A stretch of DNA of 64,000 nt, taken from assembly GCA_007922305.1 (NCBI GenBank), contig ML677341.1, positions 65,732,064-65,796,063 of the forward strand. Direction: 5' to 3'. The position numbers were made by a program, and so were the translations under genes. Below the pieces are notes generated by a model, which ran no database searches, was not told the origin of the DNA, and saw nothing but the letters and a program-made list of their open reading frames with translations. The DNA comes from Dermatemys mawii (lineage: Eukaryota > Chordata > Testudines > Dermatemydidae). The first letter of the stretch is position 1. Each line of letters begins with the position of its first letter. Below, piece by piece: positions 1-14,600 of this stretch.

Positions 1-1350
1 AAAAAATTTTTTAAAAAGGTCTTTCACTGAGACCTTTTTTTTTTTTTTTTTAAAGAGACAACTGAAAAACTAGCAATTCGCCACCCTGCACTTAAGCAGG
101 GAGGAGTTTGGCTGGCTGGCCGGGCAGGGGAAGAAGGCAATGCTTCCTGGCTTGGGGAAGAGGCAAGACGTAAAGCTGCTGGAAAGAGTAGTCAGCATGG
201 TAAATGACTTAGCATACAGGAATATGGTGTTTGAAAAGGTCAGTGGGCCTGACCCCTCCATCCTTTACTCAGAACAGGCTGGGGCTCTAAGCTTCCTGCA
301 TGAGCCCAGGAAAGTATTGTTCCACAAAAGCAGCAAACAGCATTGGAAACAGCATGCTTTCAAGGGCATGGGGAAGGGTAATCTCAGGAAAACAGGGGGC
401 CTGTTACCCTCTACCCCCAGTCCCCCGGCTCCAGAGACAGAAAAGCGCAGGCACAGGCAAATTACACAGAAAGGGGACAGTGGAAAGAAAGGGAACAGTT
501 TCCATGTCTTGTCAAATCTTTTTTTTTTAAACTTTCCCTTTATTTTTTTAGGAGTTTATGTTTAACACAGTACTGTAGTATATTTGCTGCTTCTTTTCTT
601 TTTTCCTGTCTCTGCTGCTGCCTGATTGCATACTTCTGCTTCCAAATGAGGTGTGTGGTTGGTCACTTTGTAACTTAGGTGTTTCCAACTCTGGGTTTCT
701 ACTGTATGTGTATGTATTCATTTATATATTACATATGCAATGATACCAACTCAGGATTTTATCATAAATTTTGCAACACTTGATGTTTTTCTGAAAGCCC
801 CAGCTCTTCAAGCTGAGAATCTCAGCTTTTATTATAAAAAAATAAATAAGTTTCTAGCCTTCACAGTTGTGAAAGGCCTCAAAATGTGACCGGTGTGTAA
901 CCTAAAGGCTCAGGAACCAGATGGCACATAAAAAGAACCCCCAAAAGTATGTAATTTGCTTTTAAATTTAATTATTTTTAAGCCAATTTCATAATATTTT
1001 GGGAACTTACTAATGATGCATTAATGCTTGTTTTGGCAATAACATATATAGTGTAAATGGCAGATATTAGAACACTACAATTATATTGTAACTGTAGTGG
1101 ACCTGACTATCTTTAAAAGTTATCATGTAAGATAAAGTTCTTCAAATGTACTATTGTAAATGTATAACCCCCTTCAGGCTAATCTGGACAGTGAACAATC
1201 AGTAAAGGCTTAACTTTTGATGCCACAATGATGTATTTTGTTAAACTCTTGAGGTAACACTCTGAAATGCAGTTTATGACACAAGAGCCAGACTGTACAT
1301 TTTCACATAAATACAGGTTTTACTAATGTGAGTAATAATAAAACTCTTAC
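1..1350. other. EEA1 intron 10 (partial), no gene seen
   Basis: AT-rich intron sequence with poly-T and poly-A stretches. The open frames at 140-565 do not resemble EEA1 or any family I recognise. No exon of the following EEA1 segment was found. Confidence 0.6.
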
Positions 1351-1467
1351 CTGGTTTTTCTGTGCTAATTCATTAACGGAACTTTGAAGTTTTTGTTGTT
1401 CCTGCACATACACAGCAACCTCCTGAGGGCCTTTTTCAAGCTCAGCCCTTAGCTGATTTATGGTGGC
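1351..1467 (-). CDS. EEA1: EEA1 coding exon 10
   Basis: This 117-bp phase 0/0 exon encodes 39 residues (263-301), starting [20 protein letters not shown] and ending [10 protein letters not shown]. By eye it agrees with human EEA1 at about 33 of 39 positions. The acceptor is TTAAG|GCC and the donor is CAG|GTAAGA, close to consensus. The next EEA1 exon (the TLTENLLKKE region of the protein) was not found between 1 and 1,350, so it lies outside the window. A 10-kb intron separates it from exon 9. Confidence 0.96.
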
Positions 1468-4400
1468 CTTAATTAAAAAAAATTAAAAATAGTTATGATT
1501 ATTAAACATTTACATTGATAGCCCAAATAAAGATGGGGGAGAATATAAACCAGCTTGCAAAAAATAATGTCTTTAATTAGCATGAACTATATGTGCAAAT
1601 TTTGGCCCAGATTACTACCCATGGAAATATCTGGGGTCGGGGGGCAAGGAACCTCGTGCTAAGATCCTTTCACATCATCTCATCATGATGGTTGTTTGCT
1701 CTCTCCAGTGGAAAAGGCCAAGGCGCCCACCCTCAAATCTGGCAGATCCCAAAGTATCTGCATGGAGGTCTTGTGTCTCCCATGGCTCTGACTCTCAGTG
1801 GAACTGGGATCCCTTGGCTCCATTTCAGCAGTGTTACCAAAATCTCTATTCAACTAGGAAAGATGCTCGAGTGGATAGGGCACTAGAAGGGACTTAAGAT
1901 GCCAGGTACAGTTCCCAATTCTGCCATAGACTCCTGTATGAGTTTGGACAAGTCATTTAATCTATCCTGTACCTCATTTCCTAGAATCATAGCATATCAG
2001 GGTTGAAAGGGACCTCAGGAGATCATCTAGTCCAACCTCCTGCTCAAAGCAGGATCAATCCCCAACTAAATCATCCCAGTCAGGGCTGTCTCAAGCCTGT
2101 TTTTCCTAATATCCAACCTACACCTTCTCCTCTGCAACCTGAGACCATTACTCCTTGTTCTGTCATCTGGTACCACTGAGAACAGTCTAGATCCATCTGC
2201 TTTGGAACCTCCTTTCAGGGTAGTTGAAAGCAGCTATCACATCCTCCCTCATTCTTCTCTTCTGCAGCCTAAACAATCCCAGTTCCCTCAGTTTCTCCTC
2301 GTAAGTCACATGCTCCAGCCCTCTAAACATTTTTGTTGCCATCTGCTGGATTCTCTCCAATTTTTCCACATCCTTCTTGTAGTGTGGGCATCAAAACTGG
2401 ACACAGTAGTCCAGATGAGGCCTCTCCAATGTTGAATAGAGGGGAATGATCATTTCCCTTGATCTTCTGGCAATGGTCCTACTTATACAGCCTAAAACGC
2501 GGTTAGACTTCTTGGCAACAAGGGCACACTGTTGACTCATATCCAGCTTCTCCTCCACTGTAACCCCTAGGTCCTTTTCTGCAGAACACCTGCCTAGCCA
2601 CTCTGTCCATAGTCTGTAGCAGTGCATGGGATTCTTCCATCCTAATTTCGGGACTCTGCACTTATCCTTGTTGAACCTCATCAGATTTCTTTTGGCCCAA
2701 TCCTCTAATTTGCCTAGGTCCCTCTGTATCCTATCTCTACCCTCCTGCATACCTTCCACTCCTCCCAGTTTAGTGTCATCTGCAAACTTGCTGAGGGTGC
2801 AGTCCATGCCATCCTCCAGATCATGAATGAAGATATTGAAAAAATGGCCCCAGGATCAACTCTTGTGGCACTTCACTTGATACCGGCATGGATCCATTGA
2901 TCATTACCCGTTGCGGCCAAAGATCTAGCCAGCTTTCTATCCACCTTATAGTTCATTCATCCAGCCCATACTACTTTAACTTGCTGACAAGAATACTGTG
3001 GGAGATCATATCAAAAGCTTTGCTACAGTCAAGGAATAAGACATCCACTGCTTTTTCCTCATCCACAGAGCCAGTTATCTCATCATTTCCCCATCTGTAA
3101 AGTGGGGATAACAACAGTTCCCTACCTCACAGGAGTGACGTAAGGATAACTACATTAATGACTGAGTCATTAATCACTAAAGTGATGAGGGCATAAGTTC
3201 CTTGGACAGACAGCAATGGCTGCCCTATGCTCTCATCTTTAAGGACTAATTTCTGTGAGACACATGCACAATGTGCATCACCTAGTCCCCATCTCCTCAC
3301 CTGACAAAGATCCCAGACAGCAGAGAAACCTCAACATGGCACACAGGAAATGGTGAGGGGGGAAAGAGAGGGAGGGGAAGGGGACAAGGTGATGTGGATG
3401 GAAGGAGATAAGCGTGTTAAGGATCCCCTCCATGCATGGATTTAGGCAGCATGATCTGTTCCTTAAAGTGGAAGACAAAGGTAATTGCTTTTAATAAAAT
3501 GTGAGTTAATACTGAGCTTCCTAATTAAGATGTGTCTGAAACAAGCCATACAATGACTAACAAGTCCAATTCACTTGTTTACTCTTTATTTCAATCTCTT
3601 CAAAGAAAGATACTGAGAAACATCAGTTATCTGAATTTTAAAGATGAATGAGAAAAATAAAATGCATGGTGTGTTACCTTTGAAACACATAGTACACAAA
3701 TGGCATTATTTGTTACAAATGCTTTTCCTTCCCCTAAGTTATTCTAGCCACAGATTTCTGGTCACAAATATAGATGTTAATTTAATTGTTTCCTTTTTCA
3801 GAAAAAGAATAGAACATCCTATGAAAGTTTACACTATTTTGTGCATGTCAGATAAGATACCAGAAAGAAGCAGTAGCCCGTAAATAAAGACAAATTAGTT
3901 TGTCTTGTTCATAAAATAGGATACATTTTTGGGAAGAGCAAAGAGAATGTACAAACACATTGATTGTAAATATACGTTGCTATTCACTCTGAATTTTCAT
4001 AATGGCAGTCTTTATACTGCTGTAGTTGCAGTGTTGTTGCTAAAAAACATGGAATCTACTGTACAAATGCACTGTTCAGCGAGAGTATCCAGAAATTTTG
4101 GACATTTTGAAGAAATAATAGCACAAATGCAAAAAGACACACAAATCTGTCAAACTCTATTGCAGCTGTTTAAAGCAGAAACAGAACAAGAACCTACATA
4201 GAATAGTTACTGTAAAAATGTATTTCAAGATAAAGTTCTGTCATTGTTCCAGAAAAAACAAACAAACTCATGTTTAGTTATTAAACAGCAACAAAGTGAG
4301 GTTGAATAATCATTTAAAATAAGTGCTGGCTGATGTGTTTATTTAATTAATAAACCAATAAGCAAACAGGAACACATCTGTTTAACAAGGTATTGATGTT

Positions 4401-7400
4401 ATCTTGAGACTACAGAATTACAACATATGATAAAAAGCTTTCACAAAAAAAATTACCTCAAATGTAAGTGGCTCCATTAGAAAGCAGAAAAAATAAAATA
4501 AAATGATGGATGAAATGTGGAAACAAGCAGTGATAAAAGTTGTAGGTACAATTCTTCAAAATCTATAGTCAAACATTATCTTTCTATGCCTTTATTTAAA
4601 GAGACAATCTTGACTTTATCACAACAAAGGATATTTATACAGAAATACTCATATATTTATTCATGTTAATACCCCTACTCATGTTAATGTGCCATGGAAA
4701 TAATATAAACAAATCTAGTAGGTGTCTTATGCCTTGTATCTTATGCCATGTAGGCAATTATCCCATATATGAATAACTGGAATAAGTCCCTGCAAAGATT
4801 CATATACATGCTAAACTCGACTGCAGTGAGACTATCTACAGTGAATGAAGTTAAGCACAGTGTGTGAAGTAAACCACGTCTTTCCACTGATTTCAAAGGC
4901 TTTTGGACTAGGTCTTGTGTATTGAAGGTGCCACATAGAAGATTTATTATGTGGGATTCACTGTAGTAAGACACTAAACGTGGGATAATTATGAGGATCC
5001 CAGAAGCAACTCTAATCTAACTAAGACAGCAACTTGCCATGTTTTCAAGTATAACTCCATGACAAGCACAACATGCAATACCCAATGAGTAAGGCGGCGA
5101 GAAGGTGAATCACAAAAGAAGAGCTCAGCCTACAGCTGGATCAGTGATTTTTAAATATGCAAAATTAGAATACTTTCAACAGTTTTTAATTAGTTAATGC
5201 CAAAATGAAAATTTAGTTCCATATATTGCTCCTTACTTTTAATCCTTAGCATGAAGGCCAAAAAAAAAATCCAAGCACAAGATGACAAACACAAAGCCAA
5301 CATTTAGAGCAGAAATGCCACAAAAATGGTAATGGTAAATTTTTTCACATCAAAACTACTTAGTTTCTCAGTATTTAAAGGAAAAAATCCATTAAAACAG
5401 TAAGCTTTTCTCTTATTCTCTCAATTCAGGCTATACAGTTCTTTTTTAAAAAATTACATTCTCTGGAAACCAATACTATGAACATGAGAAGATATGGTTT
5501 GAGTTCTTAACGCTATTTTAGCTAGATCAGGGTGGGCAAACTTTTAGGCCAGAGGGCCACATCGGGGTTGCAAAATTACATGGCAGGCCGGGTAGAGAAG
5601 GCTGTTCCTCCTCAAACAGCCTGGCCTCATCCCTTATCCAACCCCCTCCACTTCCCACTCGCTGGCTGCCCCCCTCAGAATCTCCAACTCATCCAACTCC
5701 CCCTGCTCCTTGTCCCCTGACCATCCCTTCCGCAGACCCCTGCCCCTAACCACCACCCCTGGGACCCCACCCCCGGGACCCCACCCCCATCCAACCTCCC
5801 TGCTCCTTGTCCCCTTACCGAGACCGCCCCCACCCCGACCCCTATCAAATCCAGACAGACCCCCAGAACTCCCATGCCCTATTCAACCCTGCCTGCTCCC
5901 AGATTGCCCCCCAGGACTCCCTGACCATTATGCAACCCCTCACTCCAGAACCCTTACCATGCCGCTCAGCAGCATATCTGACAGCTGCGTAGAGCCAGAC
6001 ACGCTGCCCCACCCCCTCAGAGCGCTGCCCGCGCAGTGCGCTAAGACTCCAGGAAAAGGGAAGGCGGGGTTGGGGCTGGTGGCAGCCTCCCTGCTGGGAG
6101 TTCAGGGGTTGGGCAGGACAATCCCATGGGCCATAGTTTGCCCACCCCCGAGTTAGATTCTCAATCTGCACTCTCAGCATTCTAAGCAAAAAGATCAAGG
6201 ACTGTGTTATAGTTACGGGATGAGCTGTGCTTCAGACCCCTTTCGATTCCTCATGAGTGCATCCGTCTGGTGACGGTTTTTACTACCTTCACCCATTTTT
6301 GGGTGAAACCACACATCCTACCTCGCTCAGAATGGGTCTCTGGGCTGCAGCCCCCTGTTTACTAACCATGTTAACAAAACAGGCCCAACTGTGTTTAGCT
6401 GCTGAAAGCCCTTTTCCTCCAGAGCCAGTGACATGGGCTGATTAAAGTGACTCAAACAGCTTCTTCAAAACAAGGAATTGTTTATTCACTCAAGGGTGCA
6501 CAGTAAGTAGACAAAGAGATAAAATAATAAAAAGCCTATACCCCTGGGTCTTACCTAAACTTTATTCTTTCTGTGCAAGTCCCACTCAGCCCAGCTACCC
6601 CTACCGCTGGTTTAGGAGAGACAGACAGCCCCTGCTACACTCTGTCAATGTCTCACTGTCAGAGGGTACGTCTACACTGTGTTTTAAAACCCATGGCTAG
6701 AAGTCTCAAAGTTTGGGTCTATAGACACAGGCTCACACTATGGCACTAAAAACAGTTGTGTAGACGTTTGGGTTCAGGCTCCGAAGCCCATGTTAACATG
6801 GTTGGTAAAAAGGGAAGGCTGCAGCCCACCTCCTCACCCAAGCCTTAAGAGTCCTAGCTCCATGCCAAGTTAGAACATTTACACTGTTGTTTTTAGCACT
6901 ATAGTGACAGAGTTCACATCTACAGACCAGGGTTTGAGACTTGCTACCATGGATTTTCAAACATAGTGGAGACATACATAAAGACTCAGCTTCAACCACT
7001 GCTGCCTATTCACTCCCCTGCCTTTCTAGGCTAAGGTCTTTCATGGTTTAGTATCCCTTTGATCCAAGGCTTGGACCTGGGAGAAATTAACCTGCTAGCT
7101 TTGTAGAAGCCAGGCAGATGGGCATTTCCCAGTTAACGGGCCCTTCACTGTTCCCTTACAGACCCTTTGTATTCTCTCTGGAGGCATCTTATCTCTGTCA
7201 TTGTTTCATTTCCCATTAGTTTCCTCCTTTGATTTACTTCCAATAAGTCAGAAAGCATAATATCCAGCAGGTAAACTGAGGCAAGTGTGATTGTCAGAAA
7301 ATTATAGATAACTCCCTCATGCTCTGCAGACAAAATAGACTGAATTACTCTCTCAGCCCCCGAAGTGATCTCTCAAGAACACGCCTGAATCACAGGCATG

Positions 7401-8594
7401 GGGAAGCTTTCACCATCATTACTATATACATTCCATGGGTAGAGGACTTCAGTTTCCAGTGTTTTCAATCTAGCACTTTTCATAAACACATTTTATTAGT
7501 TTTAAAATGCTAAGTGAAATTTAGGCTACTGATTTTAAAATTTGTTAGAACTAATATCACTTATCATAGACAGCAAAGTTTTATTTTAATGTAGTTCACC
7601 TGTCTCACATTATAGTCACTGATATGTTAAAGGTTATGATGCAGAGGAGATGGCAACATTTCACAGAAGAATGAATTATCGCTACTTACTTTAGCACTTA
7701 AATTGTACCAATTGTCTTTGGTTCACTTTAAATAGTGCCTATCCAATTTTTCATAGATAACTAATGTCACTGCAAACACTCTACGGGAAATTTATTTATT
7801 TCTCTCTCTTTAGCCCCACCAAGATTTCCCATACATATGCATGAGAATAACTAGCTACACCAATGCAACCCTTCTTCCCTATATCTGCTACTACATCCAA
7901 CAAGAGCTACAATGAATATTAGATTACTTCTGCTAAATGATACGTAGTGAAATAGTTAGCCACTTTAATATGTAAATCCTTTCAATAAGATGAACAGCAG
8001 CAGTTCATATTTCTGTCAGAGCTAGTTCTGCAAAATCTGGCAGACATCACTTTATGTTTAGTTTACACTTTCAGATTGTCTTTGAAACAGACAGACTAGA
8101 TAGCCAATATTTTGAAATGGAAGCTTAAATCTGAAGTACAATTGTGATACACCCAAAAATGAGGCAGCAATTTACATGACCATATAACCAATTACCGTAA
8201 CGCCTCACTAAAAGTCACCCCGGTTAATGTTGTTTCATTGTTATGTTGCTGATCAATTAGGGAACATGCTCGTTTAAAGTTGTGCAGTGCTCCTTTATAA
8301 AAGGAACCGCCTGCTTTGTCCACTGCTTGTAGAAAGAGCAGCCCATTGGAGCTAGTTGGTGGGTGCTTGGAACCAAGGTGGACCAGAAGAAACCCTAAGT
8401 TCCCTGTGCGGCAGCCGCCAAGCAGGCATGTCCTTCTGCCCCCCGTCTCCATAGAGCAAGGGTGGGGGTGAAAACACGACAGGGCTCAGAATGGAGGGAG
8501 CTTTCTGGCAGAAGCTGCTGTCTCAACTTGCTGATCTCCTTAAAAAGGCAGTGTACTTAGAGTGGGATAAGCATACTTAAAGGAGCAATGCGCA

Positions 8595-8640
<46 letters not shown>

Positions 8641-11600
8641 TGTGTGTCGCTGTCTCCTCTCCCTCCACTTGTGCTGCCTTGTAGGCTGTGAGGCTACATT
8701 AACAGCATGTTAACCCTTGAGGTCTTAGCTGAGAGCTGGTTCATCATTTATCAGTAAGGCATTCCCTGGGAAAAATCCCACCTTCTGACTCCTTCACCTC
8801 AAACAAGCTTCACAATCATCATTGCGGTGTACCAGTATTAAATTGTTTGTTTAAAACTTAGTGTGTGTGTGTATGTGAAAAAAATATATAGTCTTTTGTC
8901 TGGCAAAAAATTTCCCTGGAACCTAACACCCCAAATTTACATTCATTCTTATGGGGAAATTAGATTAACTTAACATCATTTCGCTTAAAGTAGCATTTTT
9001 CAGGAACATAAATACAACATTAAGCAAGGAGTTACTTAGGGCCCCAACTGCGACATTCCTTTCTTCACATTCATGTTTGATCAAGTCTGTGAAAAGCTTC
9101 TCCTTAGTCTAAATATTTTAAAACTTGAATAAGAAAATACTGGATTTATTGTTTGGTATAATACTGTACTCTTTATACAATTCATGTGGCCCCATGAATG
9201 CCTTGTACAGTCTCTACAGGGCAAGGAAAGAAGGGAAGATGACAGGAGCCCTGAGGAATTTAGAAACAGTACAAGGCTGAGAGAACTGGTTACTCCACAC
9301 ATCTTAAAGCTCTGCAGGGCAGAGGAAGGAAGGACGGAAGGAGGAGCTGGAATCTGTAGAGCTCTGAAATTCCACAGGCCAGATGAACTGGGGATGGGGG
9401 AGGGATGTTAAAGGGGCCAGTTATTCTGCACCATTGTAAAGGTCTCTAGAACAATATGAGCTAAGGGTAACTTTGCAAAACATGTAAGTTTATCTGAGCT
9501 GAACAGGACAGGGAAACACGTAGCCATAGTGGAGTGGGGACCTTGCAGAGCTCCTGAGTTCCATATTGGCCCTATATTGAAAAGAAAGAAATTAATAGAT
9601 ACATTTGTTACTTTTAGCACAAGCACCTCCTCACCAAAATGTATTGATCCAAGCCAAAAATTACAGCAAGGTTATAGGTGTTAAGATTGCTACCTCCCGC
9701 TGAAGTGCAAGCATATTCACACCAAGGACTGTTCAAGTTTAAGAAAGCCTAGGCATTCAAAAGTCTGGAAATGAATAGTTAAAGGAAGGTACATAAATAT
9801 TCAAGTATCCTCACAGTTCAGACATTCTCTGAAATAAACATGCATGTGTAAAAATAAAATCACATTGCACATTTCAAAAACAACCTTAATTCAGACTCCC
9901 ATTATCTACCCACCTAACATTTAACAGGAAATGTTTATTGGAACAACAACAGTTTCAAGAATATTTGAAATCACTGGTTACAGATAAAAACACCAAACAT
10001 TCTCCAAGTTTCTTTGACCTCCTTTCTCTTTTTCCTAGGTAATTAGGTAATGGACTTGCTTCATTAAATCAAAAGGATATACCGAGATCTGTGCCCAACT
10101 GAGTACAGCATGATTGGGTAAATATCGTTAAGTATTTTCAGATCTCTCAGCACTGGGCTCATTCTGCTCCCATTGAGTTCAACAGATGCTGGTTAGGCCA
10201 ACGCTGAGCACTTCTGAAAAACCCACCTACAATCTGTACCTCATATGGAACATGGAGTCTAACTTTGAAAGGATAAACAGGAACAAGGGACATGGGGAGA
10301 TACAGGGCTATATATTTCCAGGACATATAATTAAGGTGGAACTAACAGATTTTGTTTTCAACTTTAGAATGGAATAGTGGATGAAGAAAAATAGTAGTCT
10401 CTCGGGTCTGACCATGAAGGATGAGACGTGATATATTGGGGTCTCTTGGGCAAAACAGGTAGTTGGGACTTGCAAGAGCTTAGTTTCTGGTTTGGATATG
10501 GAGGATAATAGGAAAAATGTCTGTTTCTATGGCCAATAATGAGCAGGTGACCTGAAGGATACTGGCCGGAGGGGAGAGGCCAGGGGGAGTATGAGTGATT
10601 TTAAGGTTGGTAATTTATATGCAAAATATAGATGCGATAAAGGATAAGTGTCAAAAGGCTTCTGATTAATAGAGTGGTTCTCAAACCGGGGGTCGCGACC
10701 CCTGGAGGGTCGTCATCCGCTTCCCGGGGGGGGGGAACCGCGAGCTCCTGCCGCTGCTGAAAAGCCACCGAATGAATTACTTCCGCATTTGGCGGCTTTT
10801 CGGCGGACATACAAGGGTCACACCGCCGTGCAGCTGAAGAAAAAAAGGTTGCGGTTCAGGTAAGTTTGAGAACTGCTGGATTATTAGGTTAATGCTGGGT
10901 AGAAAAAACGGTGCAGAATTTACACCGATTAAAAAAAGTCACAATGCGTATTCTGCAAGCACATGTACATTTATTCAAGGAACTAGATGAGCTGTGAGAA
11001 CATTTGAATAGTTATCTAGATTGCATTAATGGTTCATTTTCATATATTTATATGCTTGGGGGGTTATTTAGAACTGCAACCCTGTTTTGTAAACATATTT
11101 TTCAATTTTAATGTTAAGTAGCAACCATAACCTTAAGTAAAAATTAGTTTCCGTCTCTGTATTACAGCACACAATTTAGGAAAGCTCAAAATAAATTTTT
11201 TCTTTCTGAGGCAGAAATGTATTATTCTGTCTCTCTCCCTGGAGAGATCACAACATATATCGGCAGGAGAGGTTGTTTCTCCTCTACATGGCTGTACAAA
11301 ACTAACTTTTCATGCAAAAAAGAGAGTTTTTTAAAAAAGATTTATTGTCTGGATACCAATGCACAGATTGTATCAATCTACTCAAATCTAATGAAACACT
11401 CCCTACCAGACTAGTTAGGGAAGTTCTATTCAAACTAGTTAGCAAAGTTCTATTCAGTGTGATGGATTAACATTCATTATTATTATATGAAAATCATGGC
11501 AAAGCTAAAACATGTTCTAAACCTTTCTGTTTGGCTTTATTACCTCTGAGTTCGCATACTCTGCCTGCAAATGCTTGCACTCATCTTTCAGCTTCTCTGA

Positions 11601-14600
11601 TTCTCTCTCACGCTCCAAAGTCATCTTGTCCATCAATGTCTGAACTTGGACGAGCTCCTTCTTTAGAACAGAAACATCCTCCACACAAGGCCTTTGCAGC
11701 TGAAAGACAGAATAACAATAATTACTACCTATAAGGATTTCTAATACTGACAAATATGTTTTCAGTATCGCTTCATATTGACTCTCTGCAAAAGCTTCCA
11801 AATTCATTTCTTAAGATTTCCTGCTGAAACTATTTTGGGTTATTTTCAGACCTTTTATTTTGAAATACACTTTCATTTTTATCTAAACAGAGAATGATAT
11901 TATTTATCAGTGTTTTTATTATATACATTGCTGTAGCACCCAAAGTCCCCAGTCAGGAGTAGGGCATTAGGCATTCTGTTCACATTCATAAAGACAAAGT
12001 CCCTGCGCCCTGAAGAGCTTACTGTACAAAAGAACAACAGAACAGATAGAAGGAAAAGCTAAACCTTACAGGCAAAGCAGCCAGGGTGGTAATCCCAGCC
12101 ACACAACACAGAGACAAGGTGGGTGAGGTAATATCTTTTATTGGACCAACTTCTGTTGGTGAGAGAGACAAGCTTTTGAGCTTATACAGAGCAGTCCGTC
12201 AGGTTTGGGAAATGTACTCACGTCACAGCAAAATGCAAGGTGGAACAGACTGATTAGCCTATTAGTTAACACATATTTCCAGAGACCATTCAAGGTAAAG
12301 TGGGGAAGGAAAGGGAAGTTGCAGGGAGGAAGGGTTAGTGGGTTATAGATTGCTGTAATAAGCTATAAATTCAGTGTCTCTATTCAGTCCATGATTTTTT
12401 AGAGTCTACCAAAGTTATGAATTCAGAAATCCACCCCAAAACACACTGCCAAACTCATCTATTTCATCCTCACCCATAACAATTCTACAACCAGCAAAAA
12501 AACCAGTCCCTTTGCCCAAACCACGGGAACAGCCATCCAAACACCCCAAGAGAACCTGCTTCAATACAGAAATAAAACCCCTTCCGACCACACAACTCTA
12601 TTTTTCACCTACCACACCATACTAGAACCCACATGGAGTATCATCAAACAATTACAACTCAGACTCAATGGAGACAACATCCTGAAATAAACCTTTCCTG
12701 AACCTCCTCTTCTGGTTTTCAAACAAGCCCACAACCCCTCTCCAAGCTCATCATCAGATGCAAGCTCACTATAGATCAGGGCTCACCAATTCAAAGTAGC
12801 ACCAGACATTGTGAAAACAAATGCAAAACTGGGACATATCTCCATTTCTGCTATAATCAGCACTCCTTACAACACACCTTTCAAGGTCCATGGGTCCTAC
12901 ACATGCCTATCACAACATATTGTGTACCTCATTCAGTGCAGTAAATACCCTAATAACGAACTATGTGGGTGAAATGAGACAATCACTTTGCTCTCGAGTG
13001 AATTCTCACAGAAAAACGATAAAAAGACAAAAACATGGTACCATCCATGGGTGAACACTTTTCACAAAACTGATCACTCTATATCTGACCTATCTGTCCT
13101 CATCCTCAAAGGAAACCTGGACAACACTTTCCAAAAACATGCATGGGAACTTAAATTCATAATTTTGCTAGACACTAAAATGATAGTCTAAATAGAGACA
13201 CTGGGTTTATGGCTTATTGCAACAATCTATAATCCACTAAATTCACCCTCAGCTTCTCCCTCTCCATGACTGGAGAGCTATTAACAGGCCACTTCACCTT
13301 GAATGGTCCCTTGAAATATGTGTTAACTATTTACGTAAACAATCTTCCACCTTGTATTTAACTGTGACACTTTAAGGACATTTCCCAGACAAGAAGAAGA
13401 GCTCTAGGTAGCTCAAACCCTGTCTCTCTCACCAATACGTTGGTCCAATAAAAGATAATACCTCATCCACCTTGTCTTGCTAATATTCTGGAACCAACAC
13501 AGCAAAACCACCACTGCATAAAGCCATACATCATGTTAGTTCCATGGATGGATAGGTTGTTTACATATTTGATTTAAATGTGTAATCCAAAAAATGTTTT
13601 AGGTGGGCTTTTGGAGGGGAAAGTAGAACTTGGAGCTGAAGTGGGTGGGAGAAAAGGACTGTTGGTATTGTACAGGGAACAGGAAAGAGAATAAAGATGG
13701 AGATGAATGGGAAAGAGGAAGGAGGGACAGAAGCACAATGGCCGGGAGAGTGAGGTTGGGCAGCTGCAGTGGCAGGAAGGGGTGGACAGAGGAATGAAGA
13801 AAGGCCACTAATCAGCAGCAGGAAAAGAAAAAACTAGAGCCCAAGTTTCACAGCTGAGTGAATGAAGATGACAGGAGGCTAGAAGGTTCCTCCTGGCTAC
13901 TCTGTTTTTCCTTATATGGAAGAAAGGCTGCTGGGTAGCTTCTTCTGAGACCATGATTGTGAAAAAGGGTTACTAGGAATAACTTTTCTTTAGTATTTTG
14001 CCTCTGCGGAGCCACACTCTTGGAATACATTAGCCCTTGACAGCCAAGAGCAACAACGGTAACATCCGTGTAGACAAAGTCATGAGAGCTGCCAGCCTTT
14101 TAACCAGCACATCACCGAGGTCTGCGCAGAGCTGCTCTTATGAATGCAGCTGCCCAATGGCAGCAACAGTGAAAACCATGGAGGGGAGGACGGGCTAACA
14201 TAGACATACCCATTGAAGACAACAACAATTGATCTATTCACATGAGTATATTCTAATCATTGTCAGTAAAGGCTGCAAGATTAGGCCTGAGTAAAACACG
14301 TCTGAGGATTCATATTTTGCTAATGAAAGTCCTGAAATGAGGGAAGCCACACAGAGGCCTCTGAACAGAGCACAAACAAGCATCATGTCATACATACCTA
14401 ATAACAATGCTAATAACTGAATAAATAGAGCAGGCAGAAAATACATTCCTTGGCTGGAAAGTTATTGGAAGTTTAGAGCAAAGCAATAAAAAATTTAAAA
14501 GAGGGGATTTGCTGAGCACCTCTTCTTCTCACAAATAAATCACTGTCCAAGTAACAATGATAGTCGATTTTAAGATTATGTTTAGAATGGGCAAACAACC

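Noticed and set aside
3929..4201. 90-codon open frame with a fairly protein-like second half
   Set aside because: No family, no splice context, and it lies on the strand opposite to EEA1 in an ordinary intron.
5675..6198. Proline-rich and glycine-rich open frames on both strands
   Set aside because: They lie within a C-rich hAT element with an 8-bp target duplication and have no domain.
12112..13505. Initial idea that this was a large DNA transposon because of its inverted ends
   Set aside because: The interior resembles the Penelope GIY-YIG region, and Penelope-like elements can have inverted terminal repeats.
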